Positions 47,723 to 59,324 of a DNA stretch of 64,000 nucleotides are shown piece after piece; positions within the stretch are counted from its first letter, which is position 1, and every line of letters starts with the position of its first letter. The notes below the pieces were generated by a model. That model saw only the letters and a list, made by a program, of their open reading frames with translations. It ran no database searches and was not told where the DNA came from. The stretch is from Xylona heveae TC161 (taxonomy: Eukaryota; Ascomycota; Xylonomycetes; Xylonales; Xylonaceae), in contig NW_017264197.1 of assembly GCF_001619985.1 (NCBI RefSeq), forward strand, positions 1,736,001-1,800,000. Direction: 5' to 3'. A program made the position numbers and the translations under genes.

Positions 47723-48129
47723 AGTTCACGTACGGTGTACCTATACGTCTGAAAGGTACTGTATATATGTGGATATACCTGCTGTATTTTATAAACCTTT
47801 TAGAGAAAGGCTCCGCGCCATTTACAAGTCATTTAAAAATGCTATAGGCATGTTTGAGATAATATTTTGATGGAGATGAATCTCTCGACTTCTTGAACTT
47901 GTATTTGATATGGTTGTTATATATATCTCTTGGCATTAAGGTGTCTATTGGTCTGATTGCATCATAACTTCATGTCTATTTCTTCTCTTGACGGTAATAT
48001 TCGACAGTCTGTCTATGGGTGGGGTCCGTCAAACTAGTTGTCTGCTTGAATGGAAAAGAAAGAAGAAGGGAAAGAACAGAAAGGAAAGAGAAGAAGAGAA
48101 AGGAAAGAAAAGAAAGAAAAGTAAAACAT
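47723..48129. other. Convergent 3' region
   Basis: Between the stops of the amidohydrolase and the beta-glucosidase. AT-rich with a purine-only microsatellite at about 48055-48122. No gene. Confidence 0.55.
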
Positions 48130-50918
48130 TCATACCCCATTCCACCAGGTCGTATCAGCAACAGAAAACGAAGCTTGCAAGGGCACATTCGCACTGCTAT
48201 TGCCCACCAGCACATCGTACTGGCCGTGCTCGATAATCCACGCATGGCGAGACTCGTCCCAGAAGCTGGCGGCATATTTAACGTTCAGCGTCAAACTGAC
48301 TTGCCGAGTTTCACCGTGGGGAATAAATGGCTTTGCAAAGCCTTTGAGCTCCTTGGACGGACGTTTCACTGAAGGGGCGCGCTGACGAACGTAAACCTGC
48401 ACCACCTCTGCGCCATCCACAGGACCGGTATTCGTTACATCTAGAATAACAAGAAGGTTTTTGCTGTCATCCCCGAGTCTAGCAGTCAGGTTGCTCATGG
48501 AAAAGGTAGTGTATGAGAGTCCGTGACCAAAGGGGAAAAGCACGTCTTTTTGACACGTCTCATAGTACCGATAACCCACATAAACGTCCTCGCCGTAGAG
48601 CACTCGACCGCGCTCTGATTTGAAGTTGAGAAATGCTGGGTTATCTTCGTTGCGATGAGGAAAGGTCAGTGGAAGCTTGCCACTCGGATTCACCGTGCCA
48701 AAAAGGACGTCGGCGATGCTATTTCCTGTCTCGTTGCCCCCGTACCATGCTTGTATGATGGCAGGCACTTTGCTTGCCCATGGCATGCTCACTGGTGTGC
48801 CGGACTGCAGTACTACAACCGTATTGGGATTTGCACTGGCCACTGCATCAATCAGCGCATTGAGATTCCCTGGCAGGTCCATGTGTGTACGATCGTAGCC
48901 TTCAGATTCCCAGTCGGACTGTTCTTTTGTTAGTAGTGTACTTTGATATTGGATAATGTTGGTAGATTATTATGTATAGTTTCAGCACTTACGTTGAGTC
49001 CTGCACATAGGACTACCTGATCGACTTGCTGTGCCAAAGAAATGGCCTTCTGAATCTCGTTTTCGGGATCGGTCTTGATCATCCCACCGAGCCGAAATCC
49101 ACCGGCTGCCATTGCCGTAGCGCCCATTTTGACCACGGTCTGGGTGGGCGAGGTGCCAAACTGCATTCCCACTTCATAAGTCTTGCCAGCTTTCATCTCA
49201 ATAGACCCAATTTCTTCGACAGTCCCAGAGCCGAAAAAGCTGTCGCCTGTCCGCTGCTGGGAGGCATTATCAACAACAATTCGTCCGTCAATGAAGAGCT
49301 TGCCCGTTCCGTTCACGGTCAGTCCAAACTCGTACACGCCGTCTTCCTCCGGTGTGAATGTGCTTTCGAGCTCAACATAATAAAGAAGACCCCGGATTTG
49401 CGGATTTTTATAATCCATTAAATTGACGAACGAACTATCGAGCACATTTTCGTCGACAACTTCGCGATTTGGTACCGTTGGGGGCTCTGTATAAAACCTT
49501 AGTTTAAACCCAGGTTGACCATCACTTAATGTGAGTGCCGTGTTGAGTAAAGGTAGCTGTTTATGAGAAGTTGCACCCAAGGCATATTCAACATTCTGCG
49601 ATTTACGGCTGATTCCCTCGTAGGGAGTCACAGCATAGTAGGGTCGTAAGCTGGCCGAGCCACCGCCGCAGTAAGTAGCTACTTTTGCATTTGGCCCAAT
49701 GACAGCAACCTTTTCGTTGTTTTAGCTTTAAATGACAACGGGAAATGGAGCACGAAATGGGACCAACCGTTTTGTCTGTTTTGAGAGGAAGAAGTTCACG
49801 CTCATTTTTTAAAAGTACTATTGATGAAGCAGCAATATCTCTAAGAAGCTTTGCAGTTTCAGGAGTATCGTTTGTCGTTTCTGGGGCATTTCCCGTGATA
49901 CCGGCCTCGATGGCGTAGTTGATCATGTCAAGCACAGCAAGGACCCTTTTATCAATTGTCTCGGACTTAATCTTGTTGACCTTCCATGCTAGCTTGACAA
50001 GCTCGCCTCGCCATACGGACGGACCGGGCATCTCAATATCTAATCCAGCATTTACTGCCTCAGATACGGAATAAGTGCCACCCCTTTTCCCAACAAAAAG
50101 AAACCGGAAAAAATTAGCAATGGATGCTATTAAACTTGATTTTAATGAAATATCTGGAGTGTTATCTTACCAATCGCTCATCGTCAAACCATGAAAACCC
50201 CATTCATCCCGGAGTATGTCTTGGAGGAGCTTGAGGTCTTCACTTGCATGAGTCCCATTGACTTTATTGTATGCTGTCATGAATGCACGTGGCTGCGCAT
50301 CTCGCATTGCAATTTGAAAAGGCAGGAGGTAAATCTCCCTCAGTGCTCTCTCTGTGATAATAGAGTCGACTGCCTGCCTCTCATCTTCTTGGTCATTGCA
50401 CACAAAATGTTTAATGGTACTTGCAACACCACGGCTTTGCATTCCCTTGATTTCTGCGGCTGCCATTGAACCCGCGAGAACAGGATCTTCACTGAAGCTT
50501 TCAAATCCTCGTCCCCCCAGAGGCGAGCGCTGCATGTTCACAGTGGGACCGAGAACTACAGCTGCACCTTTTGCACGTGCTTCCTCAGCCATGAGCTGCC
50601 CGGCGGCTTCAATCAATCCTACATCCCATGTCGCACCCAATGCAGTGCCACATGGGAAACACGCAGCAGGGACACCATTGAAAAATCGAGTTCCGCGAAT
50701 GCCGTTTGGTCCATCAGACATGCGAATTGAGGGGATTCCTAATCGCGGAATGGGCGCAGTGTGCCAGAAATCAATGCCTTGATAAAGTTAACTGCGGCAC
50801 CAATAGGCTATGGCACGGGGTAGACAGTAGACGTACCGGCTAGCAGACTGATTTTCTCTTCGACACTGAGCTGAGAGAGAAGTTGGTAGACGTCGAGGTT
50901 TGCCATATTTGCTGCCAT
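48130..50918 (-). CDS. GH3 beta-glucosidase with PA14 domain, no signal peptide
   Basis: Five exons, complement of 50837..50918, 50171..50777, 49768..50083, 48993..49709 and 48130..48918, give 836 aa. It is a glycoside hydrolase family 3 enzyme releasing glucose from beta-glucosides. The N-terminal barrel contains [41 protein letters not shown] and [10 protein letters not shown]; the nucleophile is in TMSDWGG (Asp229). The C-terminal half begins [15 protein letters not shown] and contains a PA14 insert ([30 protein letters not shown]), then [16 protein letters not shown] and a fibronectin-III-like end ([15 protein letters not shown]). No signal peptide follows the start, so it is probably intracellular. 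The start is the ATG at 50918; one at 50906 is also possible. Three introns end in AAG rather than CAG/TAG. The promoter is shared with the GH13 gene. Confidence 0.95.
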
Positions 50919-51702
50919 GTTGTGGACCGAATTCCTGTGTACGACCGGAGAGCTTTGCCAGTGACAAGGCAAGAGAATGACCACCGAGCATGACGCGAAA
51001 TGTTCACCATCATGGGGAAAGTCAGGTTACCCTGTCTTTCTTAGCTAAATTATGTAAGTAAGATTATAGTGACTACCATACCTGTACCATTCCTCCAGAT
51101 GACGTTACTTCTACCAAATAGTGAGGGTACAGCTATACCTATAGTCCAGCTTATCTCTGTAACCAACCACAAGCTACCCGGGAAAAGGCGATGATAACCG
51201 AAAAACACCGTCCCCACCTGATAACGACGGGATATCGAATTCCGCTCCTCCATCTCCATATTAGTCTCGGCTCCGTGAAGCCTTTTTAATTCATCCGTCC
51301 CCCTCCTCCCTATCGGACTGAACGTTTTTGGGGTTCCCCGTTTCCTGTCTCCTCCGTCTTTTAGTGCATTCTCCCTTGGCGTCTCCCAATTTTGACTTGC
51401 AATCTGCTAGCCGTTAGGTTAGCTATTTGCGGCGTCCACTCTGCTGGGTAAATCGAAGTTTTGTGCTCTTGCTTATTTGTTTATCTAATGCCAGCGAGTT
51501 CAGCTTGTTTCGGTGCTTTCAATATGTCACAAAAATCATAGTTTCATAAGTTGTCTCTCTTATCAAAAAAAACTTTTTCAATTCAAATTTGGCTTTGTGC
51601 TTCTTCGAGAACTGTCAGTATATGCAGTGTTTGTGACATCTCGATATCAAATACTTTTCCAAGCACGCCGCAACCCCGAGGGCATACAGAATATTGTTCA
51701 AG
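50919..51702. promoter_or_regulatory. Shared divergent promoter, GH3 and GH13 glucosidases
   Basis: 784 bp between two divergent starts. A CreA-type site (SYGGRG) reads GTGGGG on the minus strand at 51212-51217, and C-rich runs occur at 51299-51345. Single matches to such a short consensus are expected by chance. No AmyR-type CGG-N8-CGG pair was noticed. The shared location suggests co-regulation by carbon source; that is inference. Confidence 0.4.
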
Positions 51703-53433
51703 ATGAGTATTGTCCAATCAAACCGTCCATGGTGGAAGAATGCCACAGTCTACCAGATATACCCGGCTAGTTTTCAAGACTCCAATGGTGATGGATTTGG
51801 AGATTTGCGTGGAATCCTCTCCCGGCTCGATTATTTGCGCGACTTGGGAGTAGACGCAATTTGGGTTTGCCCCTTTTACGACAGTCCACAAGATGATTTG
51901 GGGTACGATGTTCGCAACTACGAGGACGTATACCGACCATACGGGACAGTAGCCGATGTGGAAGCCCTAATCGAAGGGTGCCATGAGCAGGGGATGCGTT
52001 TCATTACTGACTTGGTCATCAACCACACCTCGGACCAGCACGAGTGGTTCAAGGAGTCACGGTCTTCGAAAGATAATCCGAAGCGGACTTGGTATCATTG
52101 GCATCCAGGTCGGATTATCGATGGAAAACGAGTTCCGCCAAATAACTGGCGGTCCTCTTTCAAAGGCAGCGCCTGGCAGTGGGATGAGTTGACACAGGAG
52201 TACTACTTGCATCTCTTTGGCAAGAGCATGCCCGACCTGAATCATGAGAATTCAGATCTTCGTCAGGCTGTCTACAATAGCGCCATTCGCTTCTGGCTGG
52301 AAAAGGGCGTTGACGGGTTTCGTATAGACACCATGACCATCTACGGAAAATCGCCAGGATACCCAGATGCGCCCGTCGTTGACGAGTCTCAGCCATGGCA
52401 ACCAGGAGGACCCTGCTATCGCAACAAAGATCGCACGTACCAGGTGCATCGTGAGATTCATGATCAGCTGCTTTCCAATTACGGCGGAGCTCAAAAGCTG
52501 ATTACTGTTGGCGAGTTTGGATCCATTTCCGATCTCGACCTGGCGCTCAAATATGTCAGCGCAAAGGAGTGTCGAATCGGCATGGGATTACAGTTCGAGA
52601 CAGTCTTACTGGGCTTTGACATGTGCCAGTTTGACTTGAGCCCCTTCACTCTCGCTGACTTTAAGAGGACACACGCCAAATGGCAGCAGTTCATCGAGGG
52701 AACCGACGGGTGGACGTCGGTCTTTCTCGAAAACCACGATATCCCTCGCTCCATCACTCGCTTTGGCAGTGACGCTCCTGAGTTCCGGGAGCGCTCAGCA
52801 AAGATGTTGGCGACCTTCTGTGCAACTTCCACTAGCACCTTATTCATCTATCAAGGCCAAGAAATCGCCATGACCAATGTGCCCAAGGAGTGGCCGATTG
52901 AAGAATACAAGGACCAGAATACACAAAACTACTGGAATCAGTTGAAAGCCGAAGGCGCGGATGAAAAACGTCTTGCGAATGCCATGGCCAACATTCAAAA
53001 GCTAGCTCGTGATAATTCCCGGACGCCAATGCAATGGAGCGGCTCGGCCCATGCTGGTTTCACTACACCAGAGGCAGAGCCTTGGATGCGAGTCAATGAT
53101 GACTATTCAAAGTATAATGTTGCATCCCAACAGAACGACCCAAATAGCGTTCTGTCGTTCTACAGATTGGTCCTAGCCCTACGCAAAAAGTACATCGATC
53201 TCTTTGCTGCAGGCACATTTTCACTTGTCGACGAAGAAAACCACAAGACCGTGGTCTTTGTCAAGAGGTTTCATGACCAAGCTGCTCTGGTCGTTTGTAA
53301 CTTTACTTCCTCCTCCGTCGCATACTCCGTCCCTGAAGAATTTCATTCGATAGAGCCCTTGCTTTCAAATGTCGATACGAGTAGCCCCGGGGCTCTAGCT
53401 CCGTATGAAGCCAGGGTCCATGTCAAAGGTTAG
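51703..53433 (+). CDS. GH13 alpha-glucosidase (maltase / oligo-1,6-glucosidase), intronless
   Basis: One exon, 576 aa. It is a retaining alpha-glucosidase acting on maltose or isomaltose-type oligosaccharides. Motifs in order: WWKNATVYQIYPASFQDSNG, LGVDAIWVCPFYDSPQDDLG, FITDLVINHTSDQHEWFKES, nucleophile in GVDGFRIDTM (Asp209), acid/base in ITVGEFGS (Glu271) and the third Asp in SVFLENHDIPRS (Asp346). ARDNSRTPMQWSGSAHAGF follows, and a beta-sandwich closes the chain. The length is normal for the family. No signal peptide, so probably cytosolic. The start is the ATG at 51703; a TTG three codons upstream is in frame but not credible. It is the only intronless gene of this size in the window. Confidence 0.95.
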   Translation: MSIVQSNRPWWKNATVYQIYPASFQDSNGDGFGDLRGILSRLDYLRDLGVDAIWVCPFYDSPQDDLGYDVRNYEDVYRPYGTVADVEALIEGCHEQGMRFITDLVINHTSDQHEWFKESRSSKDNPKRTWYHWHPGRIIDGKRVPPNNWRSSFKGSAWQWDELTQEYYLHLFGKSMPDLNHENSDLRQAVYNSAIRFWLEKGVDGFRIDTMTIYGKSPGYPDAPVVDESQPWQPGGPCYRNKDRTYQVHREIHDQLLSNYGGAQKLITVGEFGSISDLDLALKYVSAKECRIGMGLQFETVLLGFDMCQFDLSPFTLADFKRTHAKWQQFIEGTDGWTSVFLENHDIPRSITRFGSDAPEFRERSAKMLATFCATSTSTLFIYQGQEIAMTNVPKEWPIEEYKDQNTQNYWNQLKAEGADEKRLANAMANIQKLARDNSRTPMQWSGSAHAGFTTPEAEPWMRVNDDYSKYNVASQQNDPNSVLSFYRLVLALRKKYIDLFAAGTFSLVDEENHKTVVFVKRFHDQAALVVCNFTSSSVAYSVPEEFHSIEPLLSNVDTSSPGALAPYEARVHVKG

Positions 53434-53963
53434 ACATATTCTGCATATCATAGATTCAAATAAAATCAGACTTTAATATAGAGTACGCTTTAATCCATCA
53501 ATCTGTACATAGTCCTTTGGAGGTGAAAGAAATGGCCGAATAGGATATAAGGCAATATTATCTACACTGATAAGCTCTATACTCTGCCATTTTGACTCCA
53601 GCGTCCGTTGATTGTGCATTCTAGAAAGGGTACAAGGGCTCGTACAAGTCAATACACTCGAATCCGACAACGGAGAACAGGGGATCGGTCGTTTACGGTA
53701 TAACTATATCCGCTGTTGAGACAAGACGCCAAAATGGCTGGTTGCACCTAGTTGGTAAATATGCTTAGTGGGAAAGGAACAAGTCCTGTGTAGGGCTATG
53801 TAAAAATTGAAAAGTTCATTCATCTAGTGCTAATATATCAAAATCTACTACAGTGACTCTAGACAGTCGTTTCGTAATTTATTTTTTCTCCTCTTCATAT
53901 TTTGCTAATCCTAAATTTGGCCACAACTTGCCTCATTTCTCGCCATAACTACCTTTGCTTGAG
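53434..53963. other. Convergent 3' region
   Basis: Between the stops of the GH13 gene and the permease. AT-rich, no open frame with a motif. Confidence 0.6.
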
Positions 53964-55767
53964 TTAAAGCTGTGCTTCATGAGCTTTGACGAACTTGGTC
54001 CGCTTAAAGACCTTCCAGAAGACAAAGCATGCGCCATAGATAGGCAACCCTATATATGATGCAATGAAGCTGGACGTGGACCAATTCCCCTTGGTGAAGA
54101 CGACAAAGCCGTTGCCTAGCATAATGATGCCAAAATATATGATGACAAAATATGCACAAAATGGTTGTAAGGCGCTCTTGAACGGAAGGTTCTGCATACC
54201 AACACCTTGCGCAACAATTGCCGCGCGGAATCGAAGATAGGAAATCGCAATCGATATCCAAGTAAGCAGACTGGCGATTGTTGTAATATTCATAAGCCAT
54301 AGAAAGACTTTGTTGGCCCCGCTCGATAGTGTCATGTATGTCAAAAGGGAGACGGATGAGGTCAACGCAACGGAGTAATACGGAATGCCTCTGGTTAAAT
54401 TGATGTCAAATCAGCTCTACTACAAGCAAGAGGCTTTTTCATAATGAATGTACAACTCACGTTTTAGAGCACTTCAAGAAAATGCGTGGGGCTTGCCCAT
54501 TTTGTGCCAAAGAGAACAAATATCGGGAGGCAATAAAGACCTGACTGTTTGCCACGGAGACGGCGGAAAGCAGAATGACGGTATTTATGATTGAAGGAAG
54601 CACCCTGATGCCAGAATTGACAATGCCGATAACCCACGGAGAGGCGGCTGCTCCTGGGCCGCCGCTCAAGAGGTTTGGGTTATCATACGGCACGAAAAGA
54701 CCGACGGCAAGCGATCCCAAGCAGTAAAAGAGCATGATTCGAACGAAAACGCCTCGGACGGCCTTTGGTATATTTTTCCGTGGATCCTGGGCCTCACCAG
54801 CAGCGGCTATGACGCCCTCTGAGCCTCCAAAAGCAAAAGCAGCAGTGATCAGGGTGGAAAAGAAGCCAGCAAATCGGCCGGTGTTACCTGTCCCAATATA
54901 TTCTCTGACTGCTCCTGGATGATTCCAGTAGCGAAACCCAAGTCGGTCATGGGATGGAGCACCACCTAGGTCGATGACCAATGTCAAAATAAGCAATCCG
55001 ATCATGGTCACCAGTTTGAGCACGCCGAAAAAAAATTCAGCTTCGCCAAATACTGAGACGGCGAATACGTTCAGTAAGACGACAAGGACTATAACAATGG
55101 TGATCCAGACGGCAGAATTGACGGAAGAGGTCCAATACTCAATCACAATCGCGGCTGCGGATGCTTCAACGCAGATGACTATCGAGCCAGCATACCAAGT
55201 CTATTTACTAGTCAGCATATCACACACCCAACTATATAGGTCAACACGGGCTCTTGCTCGTACATTCCAGCCGACGGCGAATCCCATTGCGTCATCTACA
55301 AATCGACTGCAGAACGTGGGGATTGCTCCCGGAACGGGCAGCCAAGTGGCCATTTCTCCTAAACATTGCATCTGTATAGAAAATGGTGAGATGAAGAAGC
55401 TTCCTGCTATTATCATTGATGAACTTACCATGGCGAAAATTGCCAAGCCAGTGAGGGAATAACTAATAAAGACAGACAGAGGACCACCAGTTCTTAATGC
55501 GCTCCCAATACCCAGAAACAGTCCTGTTCCAACAGCCCCTCCAAACGCCATAAATTGATAGTGCCTGTTCTTCAAACTGCAACAAAGAGTCAGGATCTCA
55601 GGCCTTCTTTTTGGGCAATTTTAGCCAGGCAGGGAAACAAACCCGCGAGCCACATAGCCATGTTCTGACTGAGCAGGTGGACCAAATTCGGTGATTGTTC
55701 CTTCTTCCACATTCGATGGAGCATCTTCTGCAGGTATGCCATAGGTATCGTCTTTTTTAGTCGACAT
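53964..55767 (-). CDS. Amino-acid permease (AAP/YAT family)
   Basis: Five exons, complement of 55643..55767, 55429..55576, 55264..55371, 54461..55200 and 53964..54390, give 515 aa. It is a proton-coupled plasma-membrane amino-acid transporter. A charged cytosolic N terminus (MSTKKDDTYGIPAEDAPSN) leads to the AAP start RGLKNRHYQFMAFGGAVGTG, then GLFLGIGSALRTGGPLS and GEMATWLPVPG. About ten to twelve hydrophobic spans follow, with GEAQDPRKNIPKAVRGVFVR in the expected loop and ANSQVFIASRYLFSLAQNG in span 8. Substrate preference cannot be read. The 57-nt intron after FAM (55372-55428) has no stop and is a multiple of three; retention would insert 19 mostly hydrophobic residues. Confidence 0.93.
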
Positions 55768-56728
55768 GATGGCCAGGAAAACAGGGAGGTTGAAAATGTG
55801 CGATGAACGATTTGCAAGTGAGTTGAATTAATTCCATTCGAATATATAACTATATATCTCATTGTTTATCTACTCTTGAAGATTATCATTTTGCCTCTCT
55901 CGTTACCTTGCCCGCTTCCTCTCCCCAGTGATAAGGCCAAGATTCTTTCCCCAGGACAGTTGATCCATATAATTGGTCGAAATTCCGCCTTAAGGCATCT
56001 CTCTCTTTAGCCTCAAAGCAAAAAAAGCAGATCCTAGTTTCGAACCACAGGCTGTTGGACGAAGTCCTGCATTGTGGGGACGGGATGCAACAAGGCTGTT
56101 CAGCCGTGCCCACTTTCGACGTTGATAGGGGCTCCCGGTCCGATGCGGTTTAGCAGAATAGCTCCCGTCCATTGGCCGCGCTTATCGAAACAGAGCACCC
56201 GCTTCACCCTCTGTGATAAGATATTTCTCCTGTTCGGTCTACATTAGTATGTTATTGGAGACTTGCCACTCTTCGCCTTCCTAGCATATTCTAAAGCCAA
56301 GAGGGTCCAGACCCGACTTGTCTTTCAAGCATAAGTTATTCCACGTTGTCGCCAATTGCGTGCCCCTGGATTTTAATAAATGAAGATCGTGGTTTCGCAG
56401 AAAAGGTTTTACCGATATTCACACTAATTTACAAAGCAAAAAATTCTTGGAGGAGTGTTCTGCAGTGGGAGATGCGGAAGATATTGTGAGCGAGAAATCA
56501 ACAGCGTCATTCTAGAAGGAAACCCGTGGGTTACCCTGCTTTACTTCGTTATGCGTGCCTCCATCGTTTATGCGGCAGACTCGCGTTTAAATTCACTTAG
56601 CGACCAGGCGACTTTATCGCCAGCGCGGCTTGACTATTATTTCACTTATCACCATTCAATTTGCGTCAATTGTCCAGTATCAGGCTGCGTGTATTGGCGA
56701 CTATAACAAACTACTCCATTACGCAGTC
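55768..56728. other. Divergent promoter region, permease / YRA1
   Basis: 961 bp holding the leaders of both genes. Open frames are short. No feature recognised. Confidence 0.5.
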
Positions 56729-58422
56729 ATGGATCGAGCTTTGGATGAGGTTATTGGAGAGCGCCAGGTAGGTACCTTTCTGTTGTTTGCCTCCTTTTGT
56801 CAGATACGCCATCAGCTCTACTGCTTTCCAATGCCGCAGCGATGCTAGAGAGACAATGCGCAATGTTAATATGAAGAAAAAATAAATATCTACTGACACA
56901 TGGTAGTCACAGAGAGGTGGAGATCGAGGCCGCAGAGACCGCCGTCGCGATAACTGGCCCCGCGACGGTCCCAGAAAGGTCCGTCCGTCAGAATGCCTTG
57001 CAACTATTATGTTTCGCTGATCAACCAAACTGACATTACACCTTTGCAGGTGGATCTACCTCGCCCCCTCATCCCCCTATAATCCATGATCGGAACATTG
57101 CCCTCAGTCATATGTCAAGTGACCGCAAACACGACTTTCCGGGTCTCGATACGCATTTAGAGAAAGACGTACGCATTGAAACTGGAAGATTATCCGCTGA
57201 CCTAGTATTTTCCTCCTTTGGCATGCTCAGAGCGCAAGAGATCCTCCCAGAGACTTGAATAGGTTGGTCTTTCTTCAAACAACTTGTCGTTTGCCAGAGC
57301 ATGATAATACTGACTGGCTCATTGCAGCGATTGGGTACATGACAAGTTCGAAGACGACGACGACAATAGTAGGTTGCCATTCTTACCTTACCGCGTTGCA
57401 CCCAGCCAACATGATGTCCAGACCGCCCATCCGCGCGTGGACGCCGCTCCCGACGACCTGACCGCTACTCACCTGAACGCGAAGTGTAAGTTTGCATACT
57501 TACCACCTCTCTTCTGCTTACGTCTTGGGCATTGAATCACTAACGGCATCATTCTTATAGCGACACCCAATCTGGCGCAAAGATTCGCATCGAGAATCTC
57601 CATTGGGATCTCACAGAAGATGACCTCGAAGTGTGTACCCTCTTATACCGACCCTTGTCATCCATGCAGCCTTCTCTACACCTTGCCATCCAAAATTCAT
57701 TTACATACTTACGCCTTTTGCCAACATAGGGTCTCTTTAGTCGCATTGGACCCGTTCGATCCGTCAAGATCTTGTACGACCGAGCCGGGCGCTCTGAAGG
57801 CGTTGCCTTTGTAGTCTACGAATCCTCCTCGGATGCGCGAGTAGCAATTGATGAATTCTCCGGCGCAAACGCCAACGGACAGCCCATCTACCTCAAGCTC
57901 GTGCCGAACACGTCCAGGCCTGCTGCTGCTGCTGCTGCTCGGAATCCCTTTGACAACGTGCAGAAGCCCGCCCGCAGCCTTTTCGACCGAGTATCTAGCC
58001 CATCGGCAACTGGCGGCCGTCGCCGTCGCGATGACCGCTCTGCATCCCCTAGCCGCCCGAGACGCAGTGACGTTACCAAGCCTGCGCCGAGCAATATCGA
58101 CCGATATGTCCCCGGCCAGCGACGTTCGTCTCGCTCGCCTGTTCGCCGCCGTGGCGGAAGAGGACGTGGCGGTCGAGGACGAGGCGAGGGTGAGCGAGCC
58201 GAAGGTGTTCGTCGACCCCGCAAGACGCAGGAAGAGCTTGACGCCGAGATGGATGATTACTGGGGCGGCAAGGAAGAAGCCGGTGGCGCGACTGCGGGCG
58301 GTGCAATTGCGCCTGAGGCGACGTCTGCTCAAAACGGCGGTGGTGTGGCTGCAGCAGATGCTACAGCGCCTCCAGCAGCCGCGGCCGGGGCTGCTGATGG
58401 AGACATTGATATGATTGAGTAA
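56729..58422 (+). CDS. YRA1: Yra1/ALY-type mRNA export adaptor
   Basis: Preferred model of six exons: 56729..56767, 56907..56986, 57328..57368, 57422..57485, 57561..57630 and 57730..58422; 328 aa. The N terminus MDRALDEVIGERQ is the UAP56-binding motif and is followed by an Arg-rich stretch. The RRM begins KIRIENLHWDLTEDDLEGLF (RNP2 side) and continues RSVKILYDRAGRSEGVAFVV (RNP1 side) to PIYLKLV. An RGG box (RRRGGRGRGGRGRGEG) precedes RKTQEELDAEMDDYW, the second UAP56-binding box. The last 50 residues are Ala/Gly-rich. Yra1/Mlo3 links the TREX complex to the export receptor Mex67. Exons 3-6 are secure. The end of exon 2 and the 341-nt intron 2 (56987-57327) are the least certain part, because another open stretch at 57050-57245 could be an extra exon. 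Confidence 0.88.
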
Positions 58423-59324
58423 AGCAAAAGCACGGTCAGGAAGCATCCGACAAAAGATTTCTTGAAATAACCACAAACAAAAAGAATGGATATAGCTCAA
58501 CAAGTTTCTTTTGTTACTTTTAACTCTCGGCCTCTTTCTTCTACTGTCATGCAGCGGGCTTTCCTTCTTCGTCTCCTCTCACCCCGGCCACCTGTTCTGT
58601 CACCACCTGTGTACCTTTTAATCTTTACTCCCAAAAAATACGCATGTGGCTAGCAATCGCCGCCCAATTCAAGCGCATCACTGAAGACTGCATCTCGCAA
58701 TAAGAATGTGCACAATGGAATTGACATGAAGTGATATGACCGTTAAGTGTTTGGAAAAAAGGGGTATCATTTCCTTATTGTTTCCTTGTATGCTAATAGG
58801 GCCTGTCCGTTTGACAGACCCGCTTTTCCATTTTCCGCCTTCCAAATTTTCGAAAGTTTCATCTCCATCCATAGCCGAATCTCCGTGCCTGGCCTCTTCC
58901 CCGAACTCGAAAGTCCAGTGACTGACTCGAAACCTGGATAAGGGCCTGACGTGTCTCAGGAAGATCTCATCACGGCCACGGCCAGAAGCAAATGGCAGGG
59001 CCAGACTGCACTGCCGTTGAGAAGGCATTGCATTGGTAGAAAAAAAGAAAAGATAAGAAAAAATGGGATGAGACAAAATTAAAAGAACAGAAAAGGAGAA
59101 AAGAAAATTATGGTACAGTGAATTAGAAAAGAAAAAGTATATGAAGAGTTTCTCAGATGCCAAAAGGAGGGAATTAGATCAGCAGAAAGAGCATCTCGGT
59201 TCTTTTCAAAGGAACTCAAATGTCGAACAAGTTATGGGATGACCCGACGACGAAGGATCACCTCATACCTAAAGGAAAGGGGCGGAAATATGTATGGCGG
59301 ACAGAGAAAGGTTATCGTCTAAGA
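58423..59324. other. Convergent 3' region, YRA1 and STRAP
   Basis: 900 bp between stops. The open frame 58678-59163 (minus, 161 codons) is Phe/Ser/Leu-rich and reads like translated purine-rich UTR. No gene recognised. Confidence 0.55.

Noticed and set aside
36000-56000. Secondary-metabolite biosynthetic cluster
   Set aside because: A Zn2Cys6 factor and an FAD oxidase are present, but there is no PKS, NRPS, terpene synthase, P450 or dedicated efflux pump.
57050-57245. Open stretch considered as an additional YRA1 exon
   Set aside because: It adds about 60 residues without any Yra1/ALY feature, and a single intron gives a direct join to DWVHDKFEDD; kept only as an alternative.
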